A DNA stretch of 64,000 nucleotides from Desulfoluna spongiiphila (lineage in GTDB: Bacteria > Desulfobacterota > Desulfobacteria > Desulfobacterales > Desulfolunaceae): the NCBI RefSeq assembly GCF_900101345.1, contig NZ_FMUX01000020.1:62001-126000 (forward strand), written 5' to 3'. The notes under the pieces were generated by a model. The model saw nothing but the letters and a program-made list of their open reading frames with translations. It did no database searches and was not told where the DNA came from. Shown here one piece after another: positions 41,901 to 50,050 of the stretch (position 1 is the stretch's first letter; each line of letters starts with the position of its first letter). Both the position numbers and the translations under genes were made by a program.

Positions 41901-43226
41901 GTCCATGGGGTCGGGAACCCGGGCCAGGGCAAGACCCCGGACCGAGGCGCTCAAAAGGGCCTCCGCCGACAGGGTGGCAGGGGACATTCCGGTCCCGTCG
42001 AGGGTAAGGTCCGACTGCAGCACGCCGGTCACCCCGGTGGCGTTGCCGGAAAGGGTCGCAAGGTCGGTGCCGGTCTGGCTGAGTTTGACATGCCAGGCCA
42101 TGGCATCCAAGTCTCTGGTCTCCGCCGTGAAACCCTCTGGAAATGCATGGTTCAGGTCGAGGTCTCCGGTGGCCGCCACCCGGCCCAGGGGGGTGTCGAT
42201 GCTCAGCTTTTCAAGGTCCAGCTCTTTTTCTTTGAGGGTGCAGGCAAGCTCTGCTCCGTGGACCTGGGTGCCTGCGATCTCTCCTCCCGAATAGGACAGG
42301 GTGAGGCGTGCCCGGGGGTTGTCGGCCGTTCCCCGGGCCGTCAGCTGGAGGGTCACCGGCCCCGAGAGCACCGGAGTGAGCTGAAAGGCCTCCCGAAGGG
42401 TGGTGAGGGCAGCGGTGGCGGTGATGTCCATATCAAAGAGCGGGTTGTCAAACAGGTCGTCGGCGCTCCCTTTTCCCTCCAGGGCCACGAAATCGGACTC
42501 CAGGGCAAGGGCCACGGATTTGAGGCGGTCACCTTCAAGGTGGCCGTCGAGCCTGAGGGCATCAACCCCTGTGACGATGCCCGGCATGTCGATCTCTCCG
42601 CCCGTGAGGCGAAGGGAGACCCGGCCCGTTTGTTTTAAGAGGTCTCCGTCTTCCGCGGTGAACCCGATGGTGCGGACGGTGATTCGACCTGGGGTCTCGC
42701 TGGAGGTTAGGTGATCGTACTGGAAAAATCCGTCGGTGAGGGAGAGCTCGTCAATCCTGACGTTGAAAGGGCGTTTTTCAGGGGGCGCTTCAGGGGTGGT
42801 GTCGTTGGGGGAAGGGGCGGGAAAGGCCTTCAGGATATTGAGCTCTCCGGCAGGAGAGGTGGCCAGCCGGACTTCGGGCTTTTCCAGGACCACGTTTTCA
42901 AGGGCCAGGGTCTTGTGGAGGAGGGGCGCCCAGGAAAGATTCACAAAAATCCGGTCCAGGGAGACAAGGGGGGCCCCTTCAGGACCGTCCAGTCGAAGGC
43001 CAGTGACCTCAATGCGTCCGGCAAAAAGCGAGAGGCTGAGGTCGTCCCAGACGATCGAGCCGGGAATGGCCTCGTTGATGCGCCCCTGGATGAGCTGGCG
43101 CGCATGGTCCGAGGTGACCCAGAGGCGTCCGGCAACCGCGGCAAGGAGCACCAGGGCGACCACCACGTAGGTACCGATGGTTGCCACCGTTCCCTTCATT
43201 TGTCTGTGAGCATTTCCCATGGACAT
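38964..43226 (-). CDS. tamB: TamB, AsmA-like translocation and assembly module protein
   Basis: 1420 residues from ATG 43226 (GGAAAG upstream); 43310 would add 28 residues ahead of the membrane anchor. One N-terminal helix (TVATIGTYVVVALVLLAAV), then a very long repetitive beta-helix-like region with AsmA/DUF490 repeats (ALENVVLEKPEVRLA and many LTLDGTG-type turns), ending in the conserved TamB C-terminal domain (YEN VLMNAF...GGELIFRLEM). It spans the periplasm as a hydrophobic groove between the membranes. The gene order tamB then tamA is the reverse of the usual tamA-tamB. Confidence 0.9.
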   Translation of the reverse strand: MSMGNAHRQMKGTVATIGTYVVVALVLLAAVAGRLWVTSDHARQLIQGRINEAIPGSIVWDDLSLSLFAGRIEVTGLRLDGPEGAPLVSLDRIFVNLSWAPLLHKTLALENVVLEKPEVRLATSPAGELNILKAFPAPSPNDTTPEAPPEKRPFNVRIDELSLTDGFFQYDHLTSSETPGRITVRTIGFTAEDGDLLKQTGRVSLRLTGGEIDMPGIVTGVDALRLDGHLEGDRLKSVALALESDFVALEGKGSADDLFDNPLFDMDITATAALTTLREAFQLTPVLSGPVTLQLTARGTADNPRARLTLSYSGGEIAGTQVHGAELACTLKEKELDLEKLSIDTPLGRVAATGDLDLNHAFPEGFTAETRDLDAMAWHVKLSQTGTDLATLSGNATGVTGVLQSDLTLDGTGMSPATLSAEALLSASVRGLALARVPDPMDLTLGTRLTMENNRLALRHLNAEAGEATLEGTGSLDLSTAEVKADLSLGVQDLASLRLVPKEAGLRGRLTLDIGVSGSTTHPVAEVRILGDDLGAGGHALGTLRLAAGLDRSGELTLHELTLEESDARIRAMGSINLLDSRSPSGSPALSPTLPVDLALNFENIDTATFLESAGVSGQLNGTFTCKGPLRNPAARLALTGSDLAVEDYRLGDLAAVLHLKGGVLKMDEVRMTNGQSELALSGTARVLDADTGDPLAHPAFDAVLKGDSLYLEDVTPQMAGRLSINARLAGDTADLRGSVSLTARELDLGVQTIHEVTLDSRMENNRITVDDLVIALTPGEELKADGWISPTDKTYALRVKARDISIEDIELIGAHNAAQGRIDLDVSGEGTLDNPSLTGKIAITRLRLNNEAFNDGTLEVSLQDHEARVRGDLVTDLSGSYNLSTHMFSATARMEKTRLEPFFKMAGRTTLTGNVSGLIEARGDVTAPKTLTAEVAVTELTISHEETELIDKGACNASFDNGILHVETLNLSLFDQGHLDISGEGSPEGPLNFSVDGAVPLEVIHLFIEELGDITGDMTLSARLSGTLKEPDFNGELTLDQIGFTVPVLGQQLHSLNGRMTVTPKALTVDTLTGNLDKGRFDFSGTLGLDHVTPVSVKATLRAHALPLILPDTMELLVNGELTYAGKPEHALISGEIVLVEGRYFKNVRLGLIDSFGQRRREAAPVTRRRSTPILDNTELNISIRHRSPFVVDNNIALMALKPTMTIYGPLSRVLVNGRAEVESGTISYLGKEFEIKKGVVDFINPYKVEATIDVDSEIKVRQWTITLKVSGVEDNLKFEMSSVPEETDTDIISLIVFNKTRSEMISGEGGSSMSTKQILADLVTRTLEGSLKEATGLDTIEMTYTERTDQEDAEDINITVGKELSKRMTLKYGVGTKNGVTVQSAITEYKFYENVLMNAFRDTDGDFGGELIFRLEMR

Positions 43227-43646
43227 GGCTTTCCGAACACAATCTGGTGGATGTAAGAAAAGCGCCGCCTGCGACGCAGGAGCCGGGGTTGGTGAGTTTT
43301 CATCCCGCATGTGGGGGCATTGGGTGCATCTTTTCGTGTTGCGGACCCGCCCGAGCGGAAAGAAGAGCTGCTGCGAGATATATACATCCTACGACCGCTG
43401 CCCGCAATACGGTGGGGACCAAAAAATACAGGTCGGGTCCGGGAGCCGTAGAGCGGGGAAGAAAATAAAACATGCAAACGCGATGTCTTTCATGGAACGG
43501 ATCATGAGGAAATAAACCTTGTTTTACCTCTCCCGGTATGCTGTGGATAGAAGGAGAATGGATTTTCGTGATGGCGGGGAAGGGGCCGGGCAACATGGCG
43601 ATGTCCCAATGGATCAACGGGGTTTGATGCAGACGGGGGGCGGGCG
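43227..43646. other. Divergent gap between tamB and the sigma-54 activator gene
   Basis: 420 bp. It must hold promoters for both directions, but I could not pick a convincing -35/-10 pair. No gene or repeat element seen. Confidence 0.4.
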
Positions 43647-45416
43647 GTGAAGGCATTGGAGGAGGAAAGGGAGGATCGCAGGGTGAGGCTGTTTCGTCGG
43701 ATTTTTGAAAAGTCCACGGCACCGTCTCTTATTATCGAAGAGGATAAAACGATCTCCATGATGAATGAAAAACTCGAGGAGCTTGTCGGGTACTCACGGG
43801 CGGAGGTCGAAGGGAAGATGACGTGGCCGGAGTTTGTCGTTTCAGAGGACAAGGAGCGCATGGCCATGTTTCATCGCGATCGGCGCAGGGATCCGTCCGG
43901 GGCCCCCGAGGAGTATGAGTGCCGCCTGATGAACCGGGAGGGGGACGTCCATGATATCCTGATCAAGCTGAACATGGTACAGGGCACCACCAGCGTGGCG
44001 ACCCTTGTGAACGTGACCTCCAGAAAAGAGGCGGAGAACAACCTGAAGCTCAAGGACGATGAGTTGCGGGGCATCGTTGAGAATTTTCCCGGCCACCTCT
44101 ACACCTGCTACAGGGATTTTACCATAGAGTTCATGAACGGGCATTTAAGGGCCCACGTGGGCCGGGACGGGGTGGGGAAACCCTGTTATGCGGTGATTTA
44201 CAATCAGCAGGAGCCCTGCCCGTGGTGTGGGGCGGCCGATGTCTTTAAAGGGAAAACCGTGCGCGTTGAGTTTATGAGCCCCTTGGACAACCGGTGGTAT
44301 GCGGCGGTGTCCACCCCGATCCGGGCAACGGACGGCAGCGTGAGAAAGCAGCAGACCCTGATCACCGATGTCACCGACCAGAAACTCGAAGAGAAGCGCC
44401 TGCGGGACAGGGCCGACAGCCTGCGCAAAGAGAACAGGCGCCTGAAATCCACCATGACCGAGCGGTACCGGTTCGGAGACCTCATTGGAAAGAGCCGGGA
44501 CATGCAGGCGGTCTACGAGGTGATATTAAATGCCGCCGCCTCAAATGCCAACATCATCGTCTACGGGGAGTCCGGGACGGGCAAGGAGCTTGTGGCAAGG
44601 GAGATCCATCGGCTGAGCGATCGCGTGGGGAAGGGGTTTATCCCGGTGAACTGCGGGGCCATTCCCGAACCGCTCATGGAGAGCGAGTTTTTCGGGTACA
44701 GAAAAGGGGCGTTCACCGGGGCGGTGCAAAACAAAAAAGGGTTTTTGGACTTGGCCGACGGCGGCACCCTGTTTTTGGACGAACTCGGGGAGATTGTCCT
44801 GGGCATGCAGGCCAAGCTGCTGCGGGCCATCGAGGGCAACGGGTTCATGGCCCTGGGGGGCAAGACCACCCGAAAACCGGACTTAAGGATTATCGCCGCC
44901 ACAAACAGGGACCTTGGCAGCCTGATTACCCAGGGCCTCATGCGCGAGGATTTTTTCTACCGTATCCATATCATTCCCATCCGCTTGCCGCCGCTTCGGA
45001 AGCGCCCCTCGGACATCCCCCTTCTCATCGACCATTTTTTAAAGCAGTACCCCAGCTCAGCCGAGGTTCCCCCCATCACCCCGGCCATTCTGGATGCCTT
45101 CCAGAGGTACCGGTGGCCGGGGAACGTGCGGGAGCTTCAAAATGTGCTGCATCGCTATGTCACTTTGAAAAACCTGGACGTTCTGGAGACCTTTTCGGCT
45201 GAAGGGACCCTGCCCGAGGTGGCGGAGAGGTACCGCCGCGTGGCGGGGTACGGCAGGGACTTGAAGTCGGTGCTGGCCGAGACCGAGCGGGCACACATCC
45301 TGAAAACCCTGGAGGAGATGCAGTGGCATCGGGGGAAGACCGCGCACCGCCTGGGCATCAACCGACGGACCCTGGAGAGAAAGATGGCATTGCACCGCCT
45401 GCGGCCATGCGAATGA
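43647..45416 (+). CDS. PAS-PAS sigma-54 dependent activator
   Basis: 589 residues, GTG start (weak ribosome site). Domains: PAS1 (~15-125), PAS2 (~140-245) with a Cys cluster (Cys180, Cys191, Cys194; EPCPWCG), a short coiled coil (~248-272), then the AAA+ domain: Walker A GESGTGKE (307-314), GAFTGA (354-359) that contacts sigma-54, Walker B GTLFLDE, and a Fis-type helix-turn-helix at the end (GKTAHRLGINRRTLERKMA). It activates a sigma-54 promoter by ATP hydrolysis after its PAS domains sense a signal. Two palindromes and a -24/-12 promoter follow directly, so its target is likely the CoA-transferase gene downstream. Confidence 0.93.
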   Translation: MKALEEEREDRRVRLFRRIFEKSTAPSLIIEEDKTISMMNEKLEELVGYSRAEVEGKMTWPEFVVSEDKERMAMFHRDRRRDPSGAPEEYECRLMNREGDVHDILIKLNMVQGTTSVATLVNVTSRKEAENNLKLKDDELRGIVENFPGHLYTCYRDFTIEFMNGHLRAHVGRDGVGKPCYAVIYNQQEPCPWCGAADVFKGKTVRVEFMSPLDNRWYAAVSTPIRATDGSVRKQQTLITDVTDQKLEEKRLRDRADSLRKENRRLKSTMTERYRFGDLIGKSRDMQAVYEVILNAAASNANIIVYGESGTGKELVAREIHRLSDRVGKGFIPVNCGAIPEPLMESEFFGYRKGAFTGAVQNKKGFLDLADGGTLFLDELGEIVLGMQAKLLRAIEGNGFMALGGKTTRKPDLRIIAATNRDLGSLITQGLMREDFFYRIHIIPIRLPPLRKRPSDIPLLIDHFLKQYPSSAEVPPITPAILDAFQRYRWPGNVRELQNVLHRYVTLKNLDVLETFSAEGTLPEVAERYRRVAGYGRDLKSVLAETERAHILKTLEEMQWHRGKTAHRLGINRRTLERKMALHRLRPCE

Positions 45417-45427
45417 TTTGTCGCAGA

Positions 45428-45447
45428 ATGCGGCAGCCATGCCGCAT
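45428..45447. promoter_or_regulatory. Upstream activating site 1
   Basis: ATGCGGCA-GCCA-TGCCGCAT, a perfect 8-bp dyad, starting 11 bp after the activator stop. Same pattern as the site at 45498 (ATGCGRCA-N4-TGYCGCAT). Confidence 0.75.
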
Positions 45448-45497
45448 GGCAATAAAACAGCGGGGACTATGGCTGCCGGGGTGACGGGGGCGTGGGG

Positions 45498-45517
45498 ATG
45501 CGACAAACCTGTCGCAT
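45498..45517. promoter_or_regulatory. Upstream activating site 2
   Basis: ATGCGACA-AACC-TGTCGCAT, a perfect 8-bp dyad. The centre is exactly 70 bp from the centre of site 1 and about 95 bp before the -24/-12 promoter. Confidence 0.78.
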
Positions 45518-45594
45518 GGGCAGGGAAGATGGTGATATGTGTTTTTGGATAAAATGCTTTTGAATCAGTGGGTTGTGGATAGGGGGCGTACCCG

Positions 45595-45610
45595 TGGCAC
45601 GTCCCTTGCT
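45595..45610 (+). promoter_or_regulatory. Sigma-54 (-24/-12) promoter
   Basis: TGGCACG-TCCC-TTGCT, a complete match to the sigma-54 consensus with the right 4-base gap. Transcription should start about 45621, 37 bp before the CoA-transferase ATG. Confidence 0.92.
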
Positions 45611-45657
45611 CGTTTATCTCCCGGAAAACCAACCTTAAACTGAATCGGGAGGTGGGC

Positions 45658-47025
45658 ATGTACAGAGGTGAGTACAGGCGGAAATGTGTGGATGCGGCGA
45701 CGGCGGTAAAGCAGATCAAGTCCGGTGACTGGGTGGATTACGGACATTTTCTGTGCAGCCCGGTGACCCTGGACGACGCCCTTGCCAATCGTGCGGGGGA
45801 GCTCGAGGGGGTAAACGTGCGCGGGGTGGGCTACGCCGGGCTGCCAAAGGTGGCCGTGGCCGACCCCTCCGGCAGGAGTTTTAACTACAACAGCTTTCAT
45901 TTCAGCGGCGGAGAAAGGTATCTCCACGACAGGGGCGGTTGCAGCTACATTCCGGTGCTCTACCATGAAGCCAACCGGGTCTACGATGAAGGGGACATGA
46001 CCGCCGATGTGTTCATGGCCCAGGCGGCGCCCATGGATGAATCCGGCTTCTTCAATTTAGGCATTGCCAACTCCTTTCAGTACAGTCAGATTCGAAACGC
46101 ATCGACGGTGATTTTGGAAGTGAACAAAAAGATGCCGGTCTGCTACGGCGGGTACGGGGAAGCCGTGCACATCTCGGAGGTGGATTATGTGGTCCAGGGG
46201 GCCAACCCGGGGCTGGTGTCTTTGCCCCGCACCGAATCGTCCGACGTGGACCGGGCCATTGCCCGGCATGTGGTGGACCGGATTGAAGACGGCTCCTGCC
46301 TCCAGCTCGGTATCGGGAGCCTGCCCAACGCCATCGGCAGGATGATCGCCGACTCGGAGCTGAAGGACCTCGGGGTTCATACGGAGATGCTGGTGGACGC
46401 CTATGTGGATATGTACCGGGCGGGCAGGATCTCCAATCGGGAGAAGGCCAACAACCCGGGAAAGATGGTCTACACCTTTGCCCTGGGCAGTGAAAAACTC
46501 TACGAATTTATCCACCGGAACCCGGCGTGCGCCAGCTACCCCGTGGGGTACGTCAACGACCTCCACCGCATTGCGGCAAATGACCGGGTCGTCTCCATCA
46601 ACAACGCCGTGGAGGTGGACCTCTACGGGCAGGTCTGCTCCGAATCCTCAGGCTTCAGGCACATCTCCGGCACCGGAGGACAGTTTGACTTTGCCTACGG
46701 AAGCTATCACTCCAGGGGAGGGAAGGCCTTTATCTGCCTGGCCTCCACCAAGACCGACAGGACAGGCACCGTCACCTCCAGGATCCGCCCCTTTGTGGAC
46801 CACGGCACCATCGTCACCCTTCCCAGGGCCGCCGTGCAGTACGTGGTAACAGAATACGGCGTCGCAAGCCTTAAGGGGAAGAGCACCTGGCAGCGGGCCG
46901 AAGCCCTCATAGGCATCGCCCATCCCGAGTTTCGTGAGGGGCTCATGCAGGAGGCGGAAAAGATGAACATCTGGAGGGGGAAGAGGAGATCCGGTGCAGG
47001 CGTGGCGCTGAGCCTTGCCGGGTGA
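45658..47025 (+). CDS. Acetyl-CoA hydrolase/transferase family CoA-transferase
   Basis: 455 residues from ATG 45658, with GGGAGG at 45648-45653; a GTG six bases earlier lies inside that ribosome site. It belongs to the family of butyryl-CoA:acetate, 4-hydroxybutyrate and succinyl-CoA:acetate transferases: LGIGSLPNAIG and the GTGGQFDF glycine motif are present, and the catalytic Glu is in INNAVEVDLYGQV. It probably moves CoA between short-chain fatty acids, for example activating butyrate or propionate with acetyl-CoA. Which acid cannot be told from sequence. Driven by the sigma-54 promoter above. Closely followed by a class II element. Confidence 0.9.
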   Translation: MYRGEYRRKCVDAATAVKQIKSGDWVDYGHFLCSPVTLDDALANRAGELEGVNVRGVGYAGLPKVAVADPSGRSFNYNSFHFSGGERYLHDRGGCSYIPVLYHEANRVYDEGDMTADVFMAQAAPMDESGFFNLGIANSFQYSQIRNASTVILEVNKKMPVCYGGYGEAVHISEVDYVVQGANPGLVSLPRTESSDVDRAIARHVVDRIEDGSCLQLGIGSLPNAIGRMIADSELKDLGVHTEMLVDAYVDMYRAGRISNREKANNPGKMVYTFALGSEKLYEFIHRNPACASYPVGYVNDLHRIAANDRVVSINNAVEVDLYGQVCSESSGFRHISGTGGQFDFAYGSYHSRGGKAFICLASTKTDRTGTVTSRIRPFVDHGTIVTLPRAAVQYVVTEYGVASLKGKSTWQRAEALIGIAHPEFREGLMQEAEKMNIWRGKRRSGAGVALSLAG

Positions 47026-47058
47026 CCCACAGAGGGTTCAACAAAAAACCAGAAGCAT

Positions 47059-47280
47059 GCCTCCGGCGGGTCGCTTTTTGAAAAAAGCTCCGTAAAAACT
47101 TTTCGACCATATCCCCTTTTACCACTAAGCCCCAACGGGGCTGAGCGGTAAAAGGGGATGCTTTTTTTGTTAAGCCTAAGGCAGCCGGTAAGCCAAGGCT
47201 CCCGAATAAATCGAAATAGCGTTTAAAACCTGTTTGTCAAACTTTTCAAATGTTTGGCCCCCGGCAGGGCCGCCGGAGGC
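47059..47280. repeat. Class II intergenic element, copy 5
   Basis: 222 bp bounded by GCCTCCGGCGG and CCGCCGGAGGC. Left module identical to copies 4 and 6 except one base (CTCCGTAAAAACTTTTCG). Central stem 47111-47133 with 47137-47159, 21 of 23 pairs, followed by CTTTTTTTG, so it may also terminate transcription from the CoA-transferase gene. The outer stem sequence differs from copy 4 but still pairs. It lies between two convergent genes, 33 bp after one stop and 31 bp before the other. Confidence 0.82.
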
Positions 47281-47311
47281 AGCTTGAAAGCCTGTTGCCG
47301 TTGCGATTGAA

Positions 47312-49558
47312 CTAAATCCCTTTGATGTACTGGACGTTGGTGGTGGGGCGGATCTTGCGGTGGAGTGTGGGCCCTGCGTCGGGTTTGCCCTTGAGGAGGT
47401 TGTCAAAGAGGGTGATGAGCCCTGCTTTGTCCTCCTCGGTTTTTGTGTGGGTGCCGATGTCCCTCAGGTCGATGAAAAAGCGGGAAAAGGTATGGGGCAG
47501 GTCCGTGACCACCTCAGTGTTCAGGCAGTGGGTTTCATGGTAGAGGCGGTGGTGGTTGCCTTTGGTTTTGTGGATGTGAAGGGTGGTACCGTTCTCCCTG
47601 GTGATGGAGGAGGAGGTCGCGCATCCCTGGACACACGCCCTGTCAAAACGATTTTTGTCGCACCCGGTTACCTGGTGGTGCAGGCACTGCCGACTGGTCA
47701 TGAGGGAGATGGGGTGAAAGATACTGGTGCACAGCTCCATGCCTTCGGGGCGGACAATGCGCTTGAGCTGATCTTTTTTGATCTCCTGGGACAAGAACGC
47801 CCCGGAACATGCGAATTGCTCTGCCAGGCAAAGAAGGCTGAAGGAGTTGGCGATATTGAAACAGGGCCCTGCGATCCAGGCAATCCCTTTTCGGCAGGCT
47901 TCATGGGCGATGCCCGTGTTGTCCGTCACGATGCGGGCAGGGCGCACCGCATCCAGAAAGGCAAGGGCTGCGGTGTAGTCCGTTCCGATGAGTACGGGGG
48001 GGAACCAGGGCGTCAGCCCGGGGTATTCGCGGAACAACCGGGCGAGCTCATCGCATTGGCCCTCCATGGCTTCGGGGAGACGGAAAAAGATCTCTGCCGG
48101 GGTGGTCCCGCACAGGTGGGCATCCTCAGGCGATGAGATCACCACGGAAAGGGCGGGCGGGGTGAGAATCGGCCTTGGCTTGCCCGGGGAGGGCACAGCA
48201 ACAGGGGCGACGGGTTCCCGGGACCCGTTCAGGAGAAAGGCAATCCGTTTGCTCAAGACCGTAAGTTCCTTAAAGGAGAGGTACAGGTCGGGCTGGAGGG
48301 CCTCTGTGTTGATCTGTTCGATGCGGTATTCGGCGTTGTCAAAGCGTTTGAACTTTTCGCGGAGCACAGCGAGGCTGAGGCCCCCCGGGGCGCTTTTGTT
48401 TGCCTTCGGGGCGAGGGGCCGGGCGGAGTCCACATGAAACGAGGTCTCCGGGGTGGTGATCGAGACGCGCAGCGGCGTATCGGCCTTTCCTTCAATGCAA
48501 AAGGTCAGGGGTACCTTTTCGATGCGCAACCGGCTGATGGCATGGCGGGCCCTGGCCGATAGCTCGGCTTTGTCCTCATAAAACCGGTTCCGCTCTTTGT
48601 CCCTCTCATCAGAGGGGCTTGCCTGCGACAACTGCCGGATGGAATGGTCCCGGGGGTTGTCGATGAACATATCACCGGTGATATTCCCCTTTAAAAACCC
48701 GTTTGAAAAGTCCCGGTTGAAGACCTTGTACAGGTCGCCGGTGTCGGAGAGCAGCCGATCGTCCTCAGTGAGGCTTCGGATCTGGTTTCTCCAGCAGTTG
48801 ACCACCGTGTAGACGTAATCGAATTTTTTGATCCGCCCTTCGATTTTAAGGGAGTACACCCCGGCTTCTGCCAGCTCCCTCAAATCGCCGTAAGCCGAGT
48901 TGTCTTTGAGGTTCAACGGGTAGTCGTTTCCTGTCGCCGTGGTCCCGTAGCCGTCCCTGCAGGGCTGGCTGCATCTGCCCCGGTTTCCTGATTTTCCCGC
49001 GAGGACCGAGCTTACATAGCAGAGCCCTGAAAAGGAGATGCAGTAGGAGCCGTGGACAAACACCTCGGTTTCCACGCCATGGGTGCGGCCGACGGCGGTC
49101 AGGGCCGTGATCTCCGTAAGGCTCAGCTCCCGCGACAGGTTGGCCCGGGTGGCCTTGAGGGCGCTGAGGAACCGCATCTGGCCCTCGTTGTGGGTGGTGA
49201 GTTGGGTGGAGGCGTGAATGACCAGGCTCGGGAAGTGTTTGTTTAAAAGATAAAAAACACCGAAATCCTGGACAATGACCGCATCGATGCGCGTATTGAC
49301 CAGGGTGTTCAACAGGCGGATCAGGGCAGGGATTTCGCTTTCGACGACGATGATGTTAAGGGTCAGGAACACGCTGCACCCGTGCTTGTGGGCAAGGGTG
49401 AGGATGCCCGGCAGGTCGTCGGCGGAGAGGTTGGTGGCCCGATCCCGGGCATTGAATTTGTTCAGCCCGCAGTACACCGCATCCGCCCCTGCGGCAATGG
49501 CGGCTTTGATGGCGTCGATATCTCCGCCGGGTGCCAGTATTTCAAGATCTGTTTTCAT
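47312..49558 (-). CDS. U32 peptidase family protein (RlhA-like)
   Basis: 748 residues from ATG 49558; a TTG five codons earlier is possible. N-terminal TIM-barrel-like U32 domain (LEILAPGGDIDAIKAAIAAG, AVYCGLNKFNARDRATNL) and a four-Cys cluster (SYCISFSGLCYVSS and GRCSQPCRDGY) that in RlhA/TrhP relatives holds an iron-sulfur cluster. A long C-terminal part (~300-748) has the DUF3656-type region. The known functions in this family are hydroxylation of 23S rRNA (RlhA) and tRNA (TrhP), not proteolysis; the size is nearest RlhA. The exact substrate is uncertain. Confidence 0.85.
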   Translation of the reverse strand: MKTDLEILAPGGDIDAIKAAIAAGADAVYCGLNKFNARDRATNLSADDLPGILTLAHKHGCSVFLTLNIIVVESEIPALIRLLNTLVNTRIDAVIVQDFGVFYLLNKHFPSLVIHASTQLTTHNEGQMRFLSALKATRANLSRELSLTEITALTAVGRTHGVETEVFVHGSYCISFSGLCYVSSVLAGKSGNRGRCSQPCRDGYGTTATGNDYPLNLKDNSAYGDLRELAEAGVYSLKIEGRIKKFDYVYTVVNCWRNQIRSLTEDDRLLSDTGDLYKVFNRDFSNGFLKGNITGDMFIDNPRDHSIRQLSQASPSDERDKERNRFYEDKAELSARARHAISRLRIEKVPLTFCIEGKADTPLRVSITTPETSFHVDSARPLAPKANKSAPGGLSLAVLREKFKRFDNAEYRIEQINTEALQPDLYLSFKELTVLSKRIAFLLNGSREPVAPVAVPSPGKPRPILTPPALSVVISSPEDAHLCGTTPAEIFFRLPEAMEGQCDELARLFREYPGLTPWFPPVLIGTDYTAALAFLDAVRPARIVTDNTGIAHEACRKGIAWIAGPCFNIANSFSLLCLAEQFACSGAFLSQEIKKDQLKRIVRPEGMELCTSIFHPISLMTSRQCLHHQVTGCDKNRFDRACVQGCATSSSITRENGTTLHIHKTKGNHHRLYHETHCLNTEVVTDLPHTFSRFFIDLRDIGTHTKTEEDKAGLITLFDNLLKGKPDAGPTLHRKIRPTTNVQYIKGI

Positions 49559-50050
49559 AAGGAAGCGTCGCAACGTCGTTGAAATGGGTAACAGGAAAAA
49601 TGCCTGGGATGAGAGGGCTTTTTAGCACTGTGGGGGCCTGGTGTCAACGAAGGGCCATGCCCTGTCGAGGCGTGTTTTTTTCCTTGAGACACCCCGGCCG
49701 ACGCACCGGTTCTTCGTGACCTGCGAATCCTGGTTGAAAATCGGTTCGGGGGATGTCCCCTGCCACGTATCCATGGTTTATCAGGTGCTCTACGCTGTCC
49801 CTGAAGCCTATCGCCAAGGCGTTAAAGCCGGAAGCCTTTATTCCGGCAAGGGCCTGTCCATGGTCCCCAGTAACGAACCGGTACGCATCGCCGAAACGAC
49901 ATTTTAGGGTTCTCTAATCGCCGAGGGCCATGTATATAGAGTCAAAGGCCATGTGTTGCCGGAGCAGAGTCCCCTTCCGGCGCGGGCCAATGTCCCCGAA
50001 CCCTCCCAGGAAAACAACCCAGCAGGCAAAACGACAGATAAGGGTCCCCC
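49559..50050. other. Gene-free gap, 492 bp
   Basis: Upstream of two divergent genes. No RNA gene or repeat recognised. GGAAGCC-TTTA-TTCCGGC at 49832-49848 is a weak stem. A promoter for the 50051 gene is expected but not clear. Confidence 0.4.
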
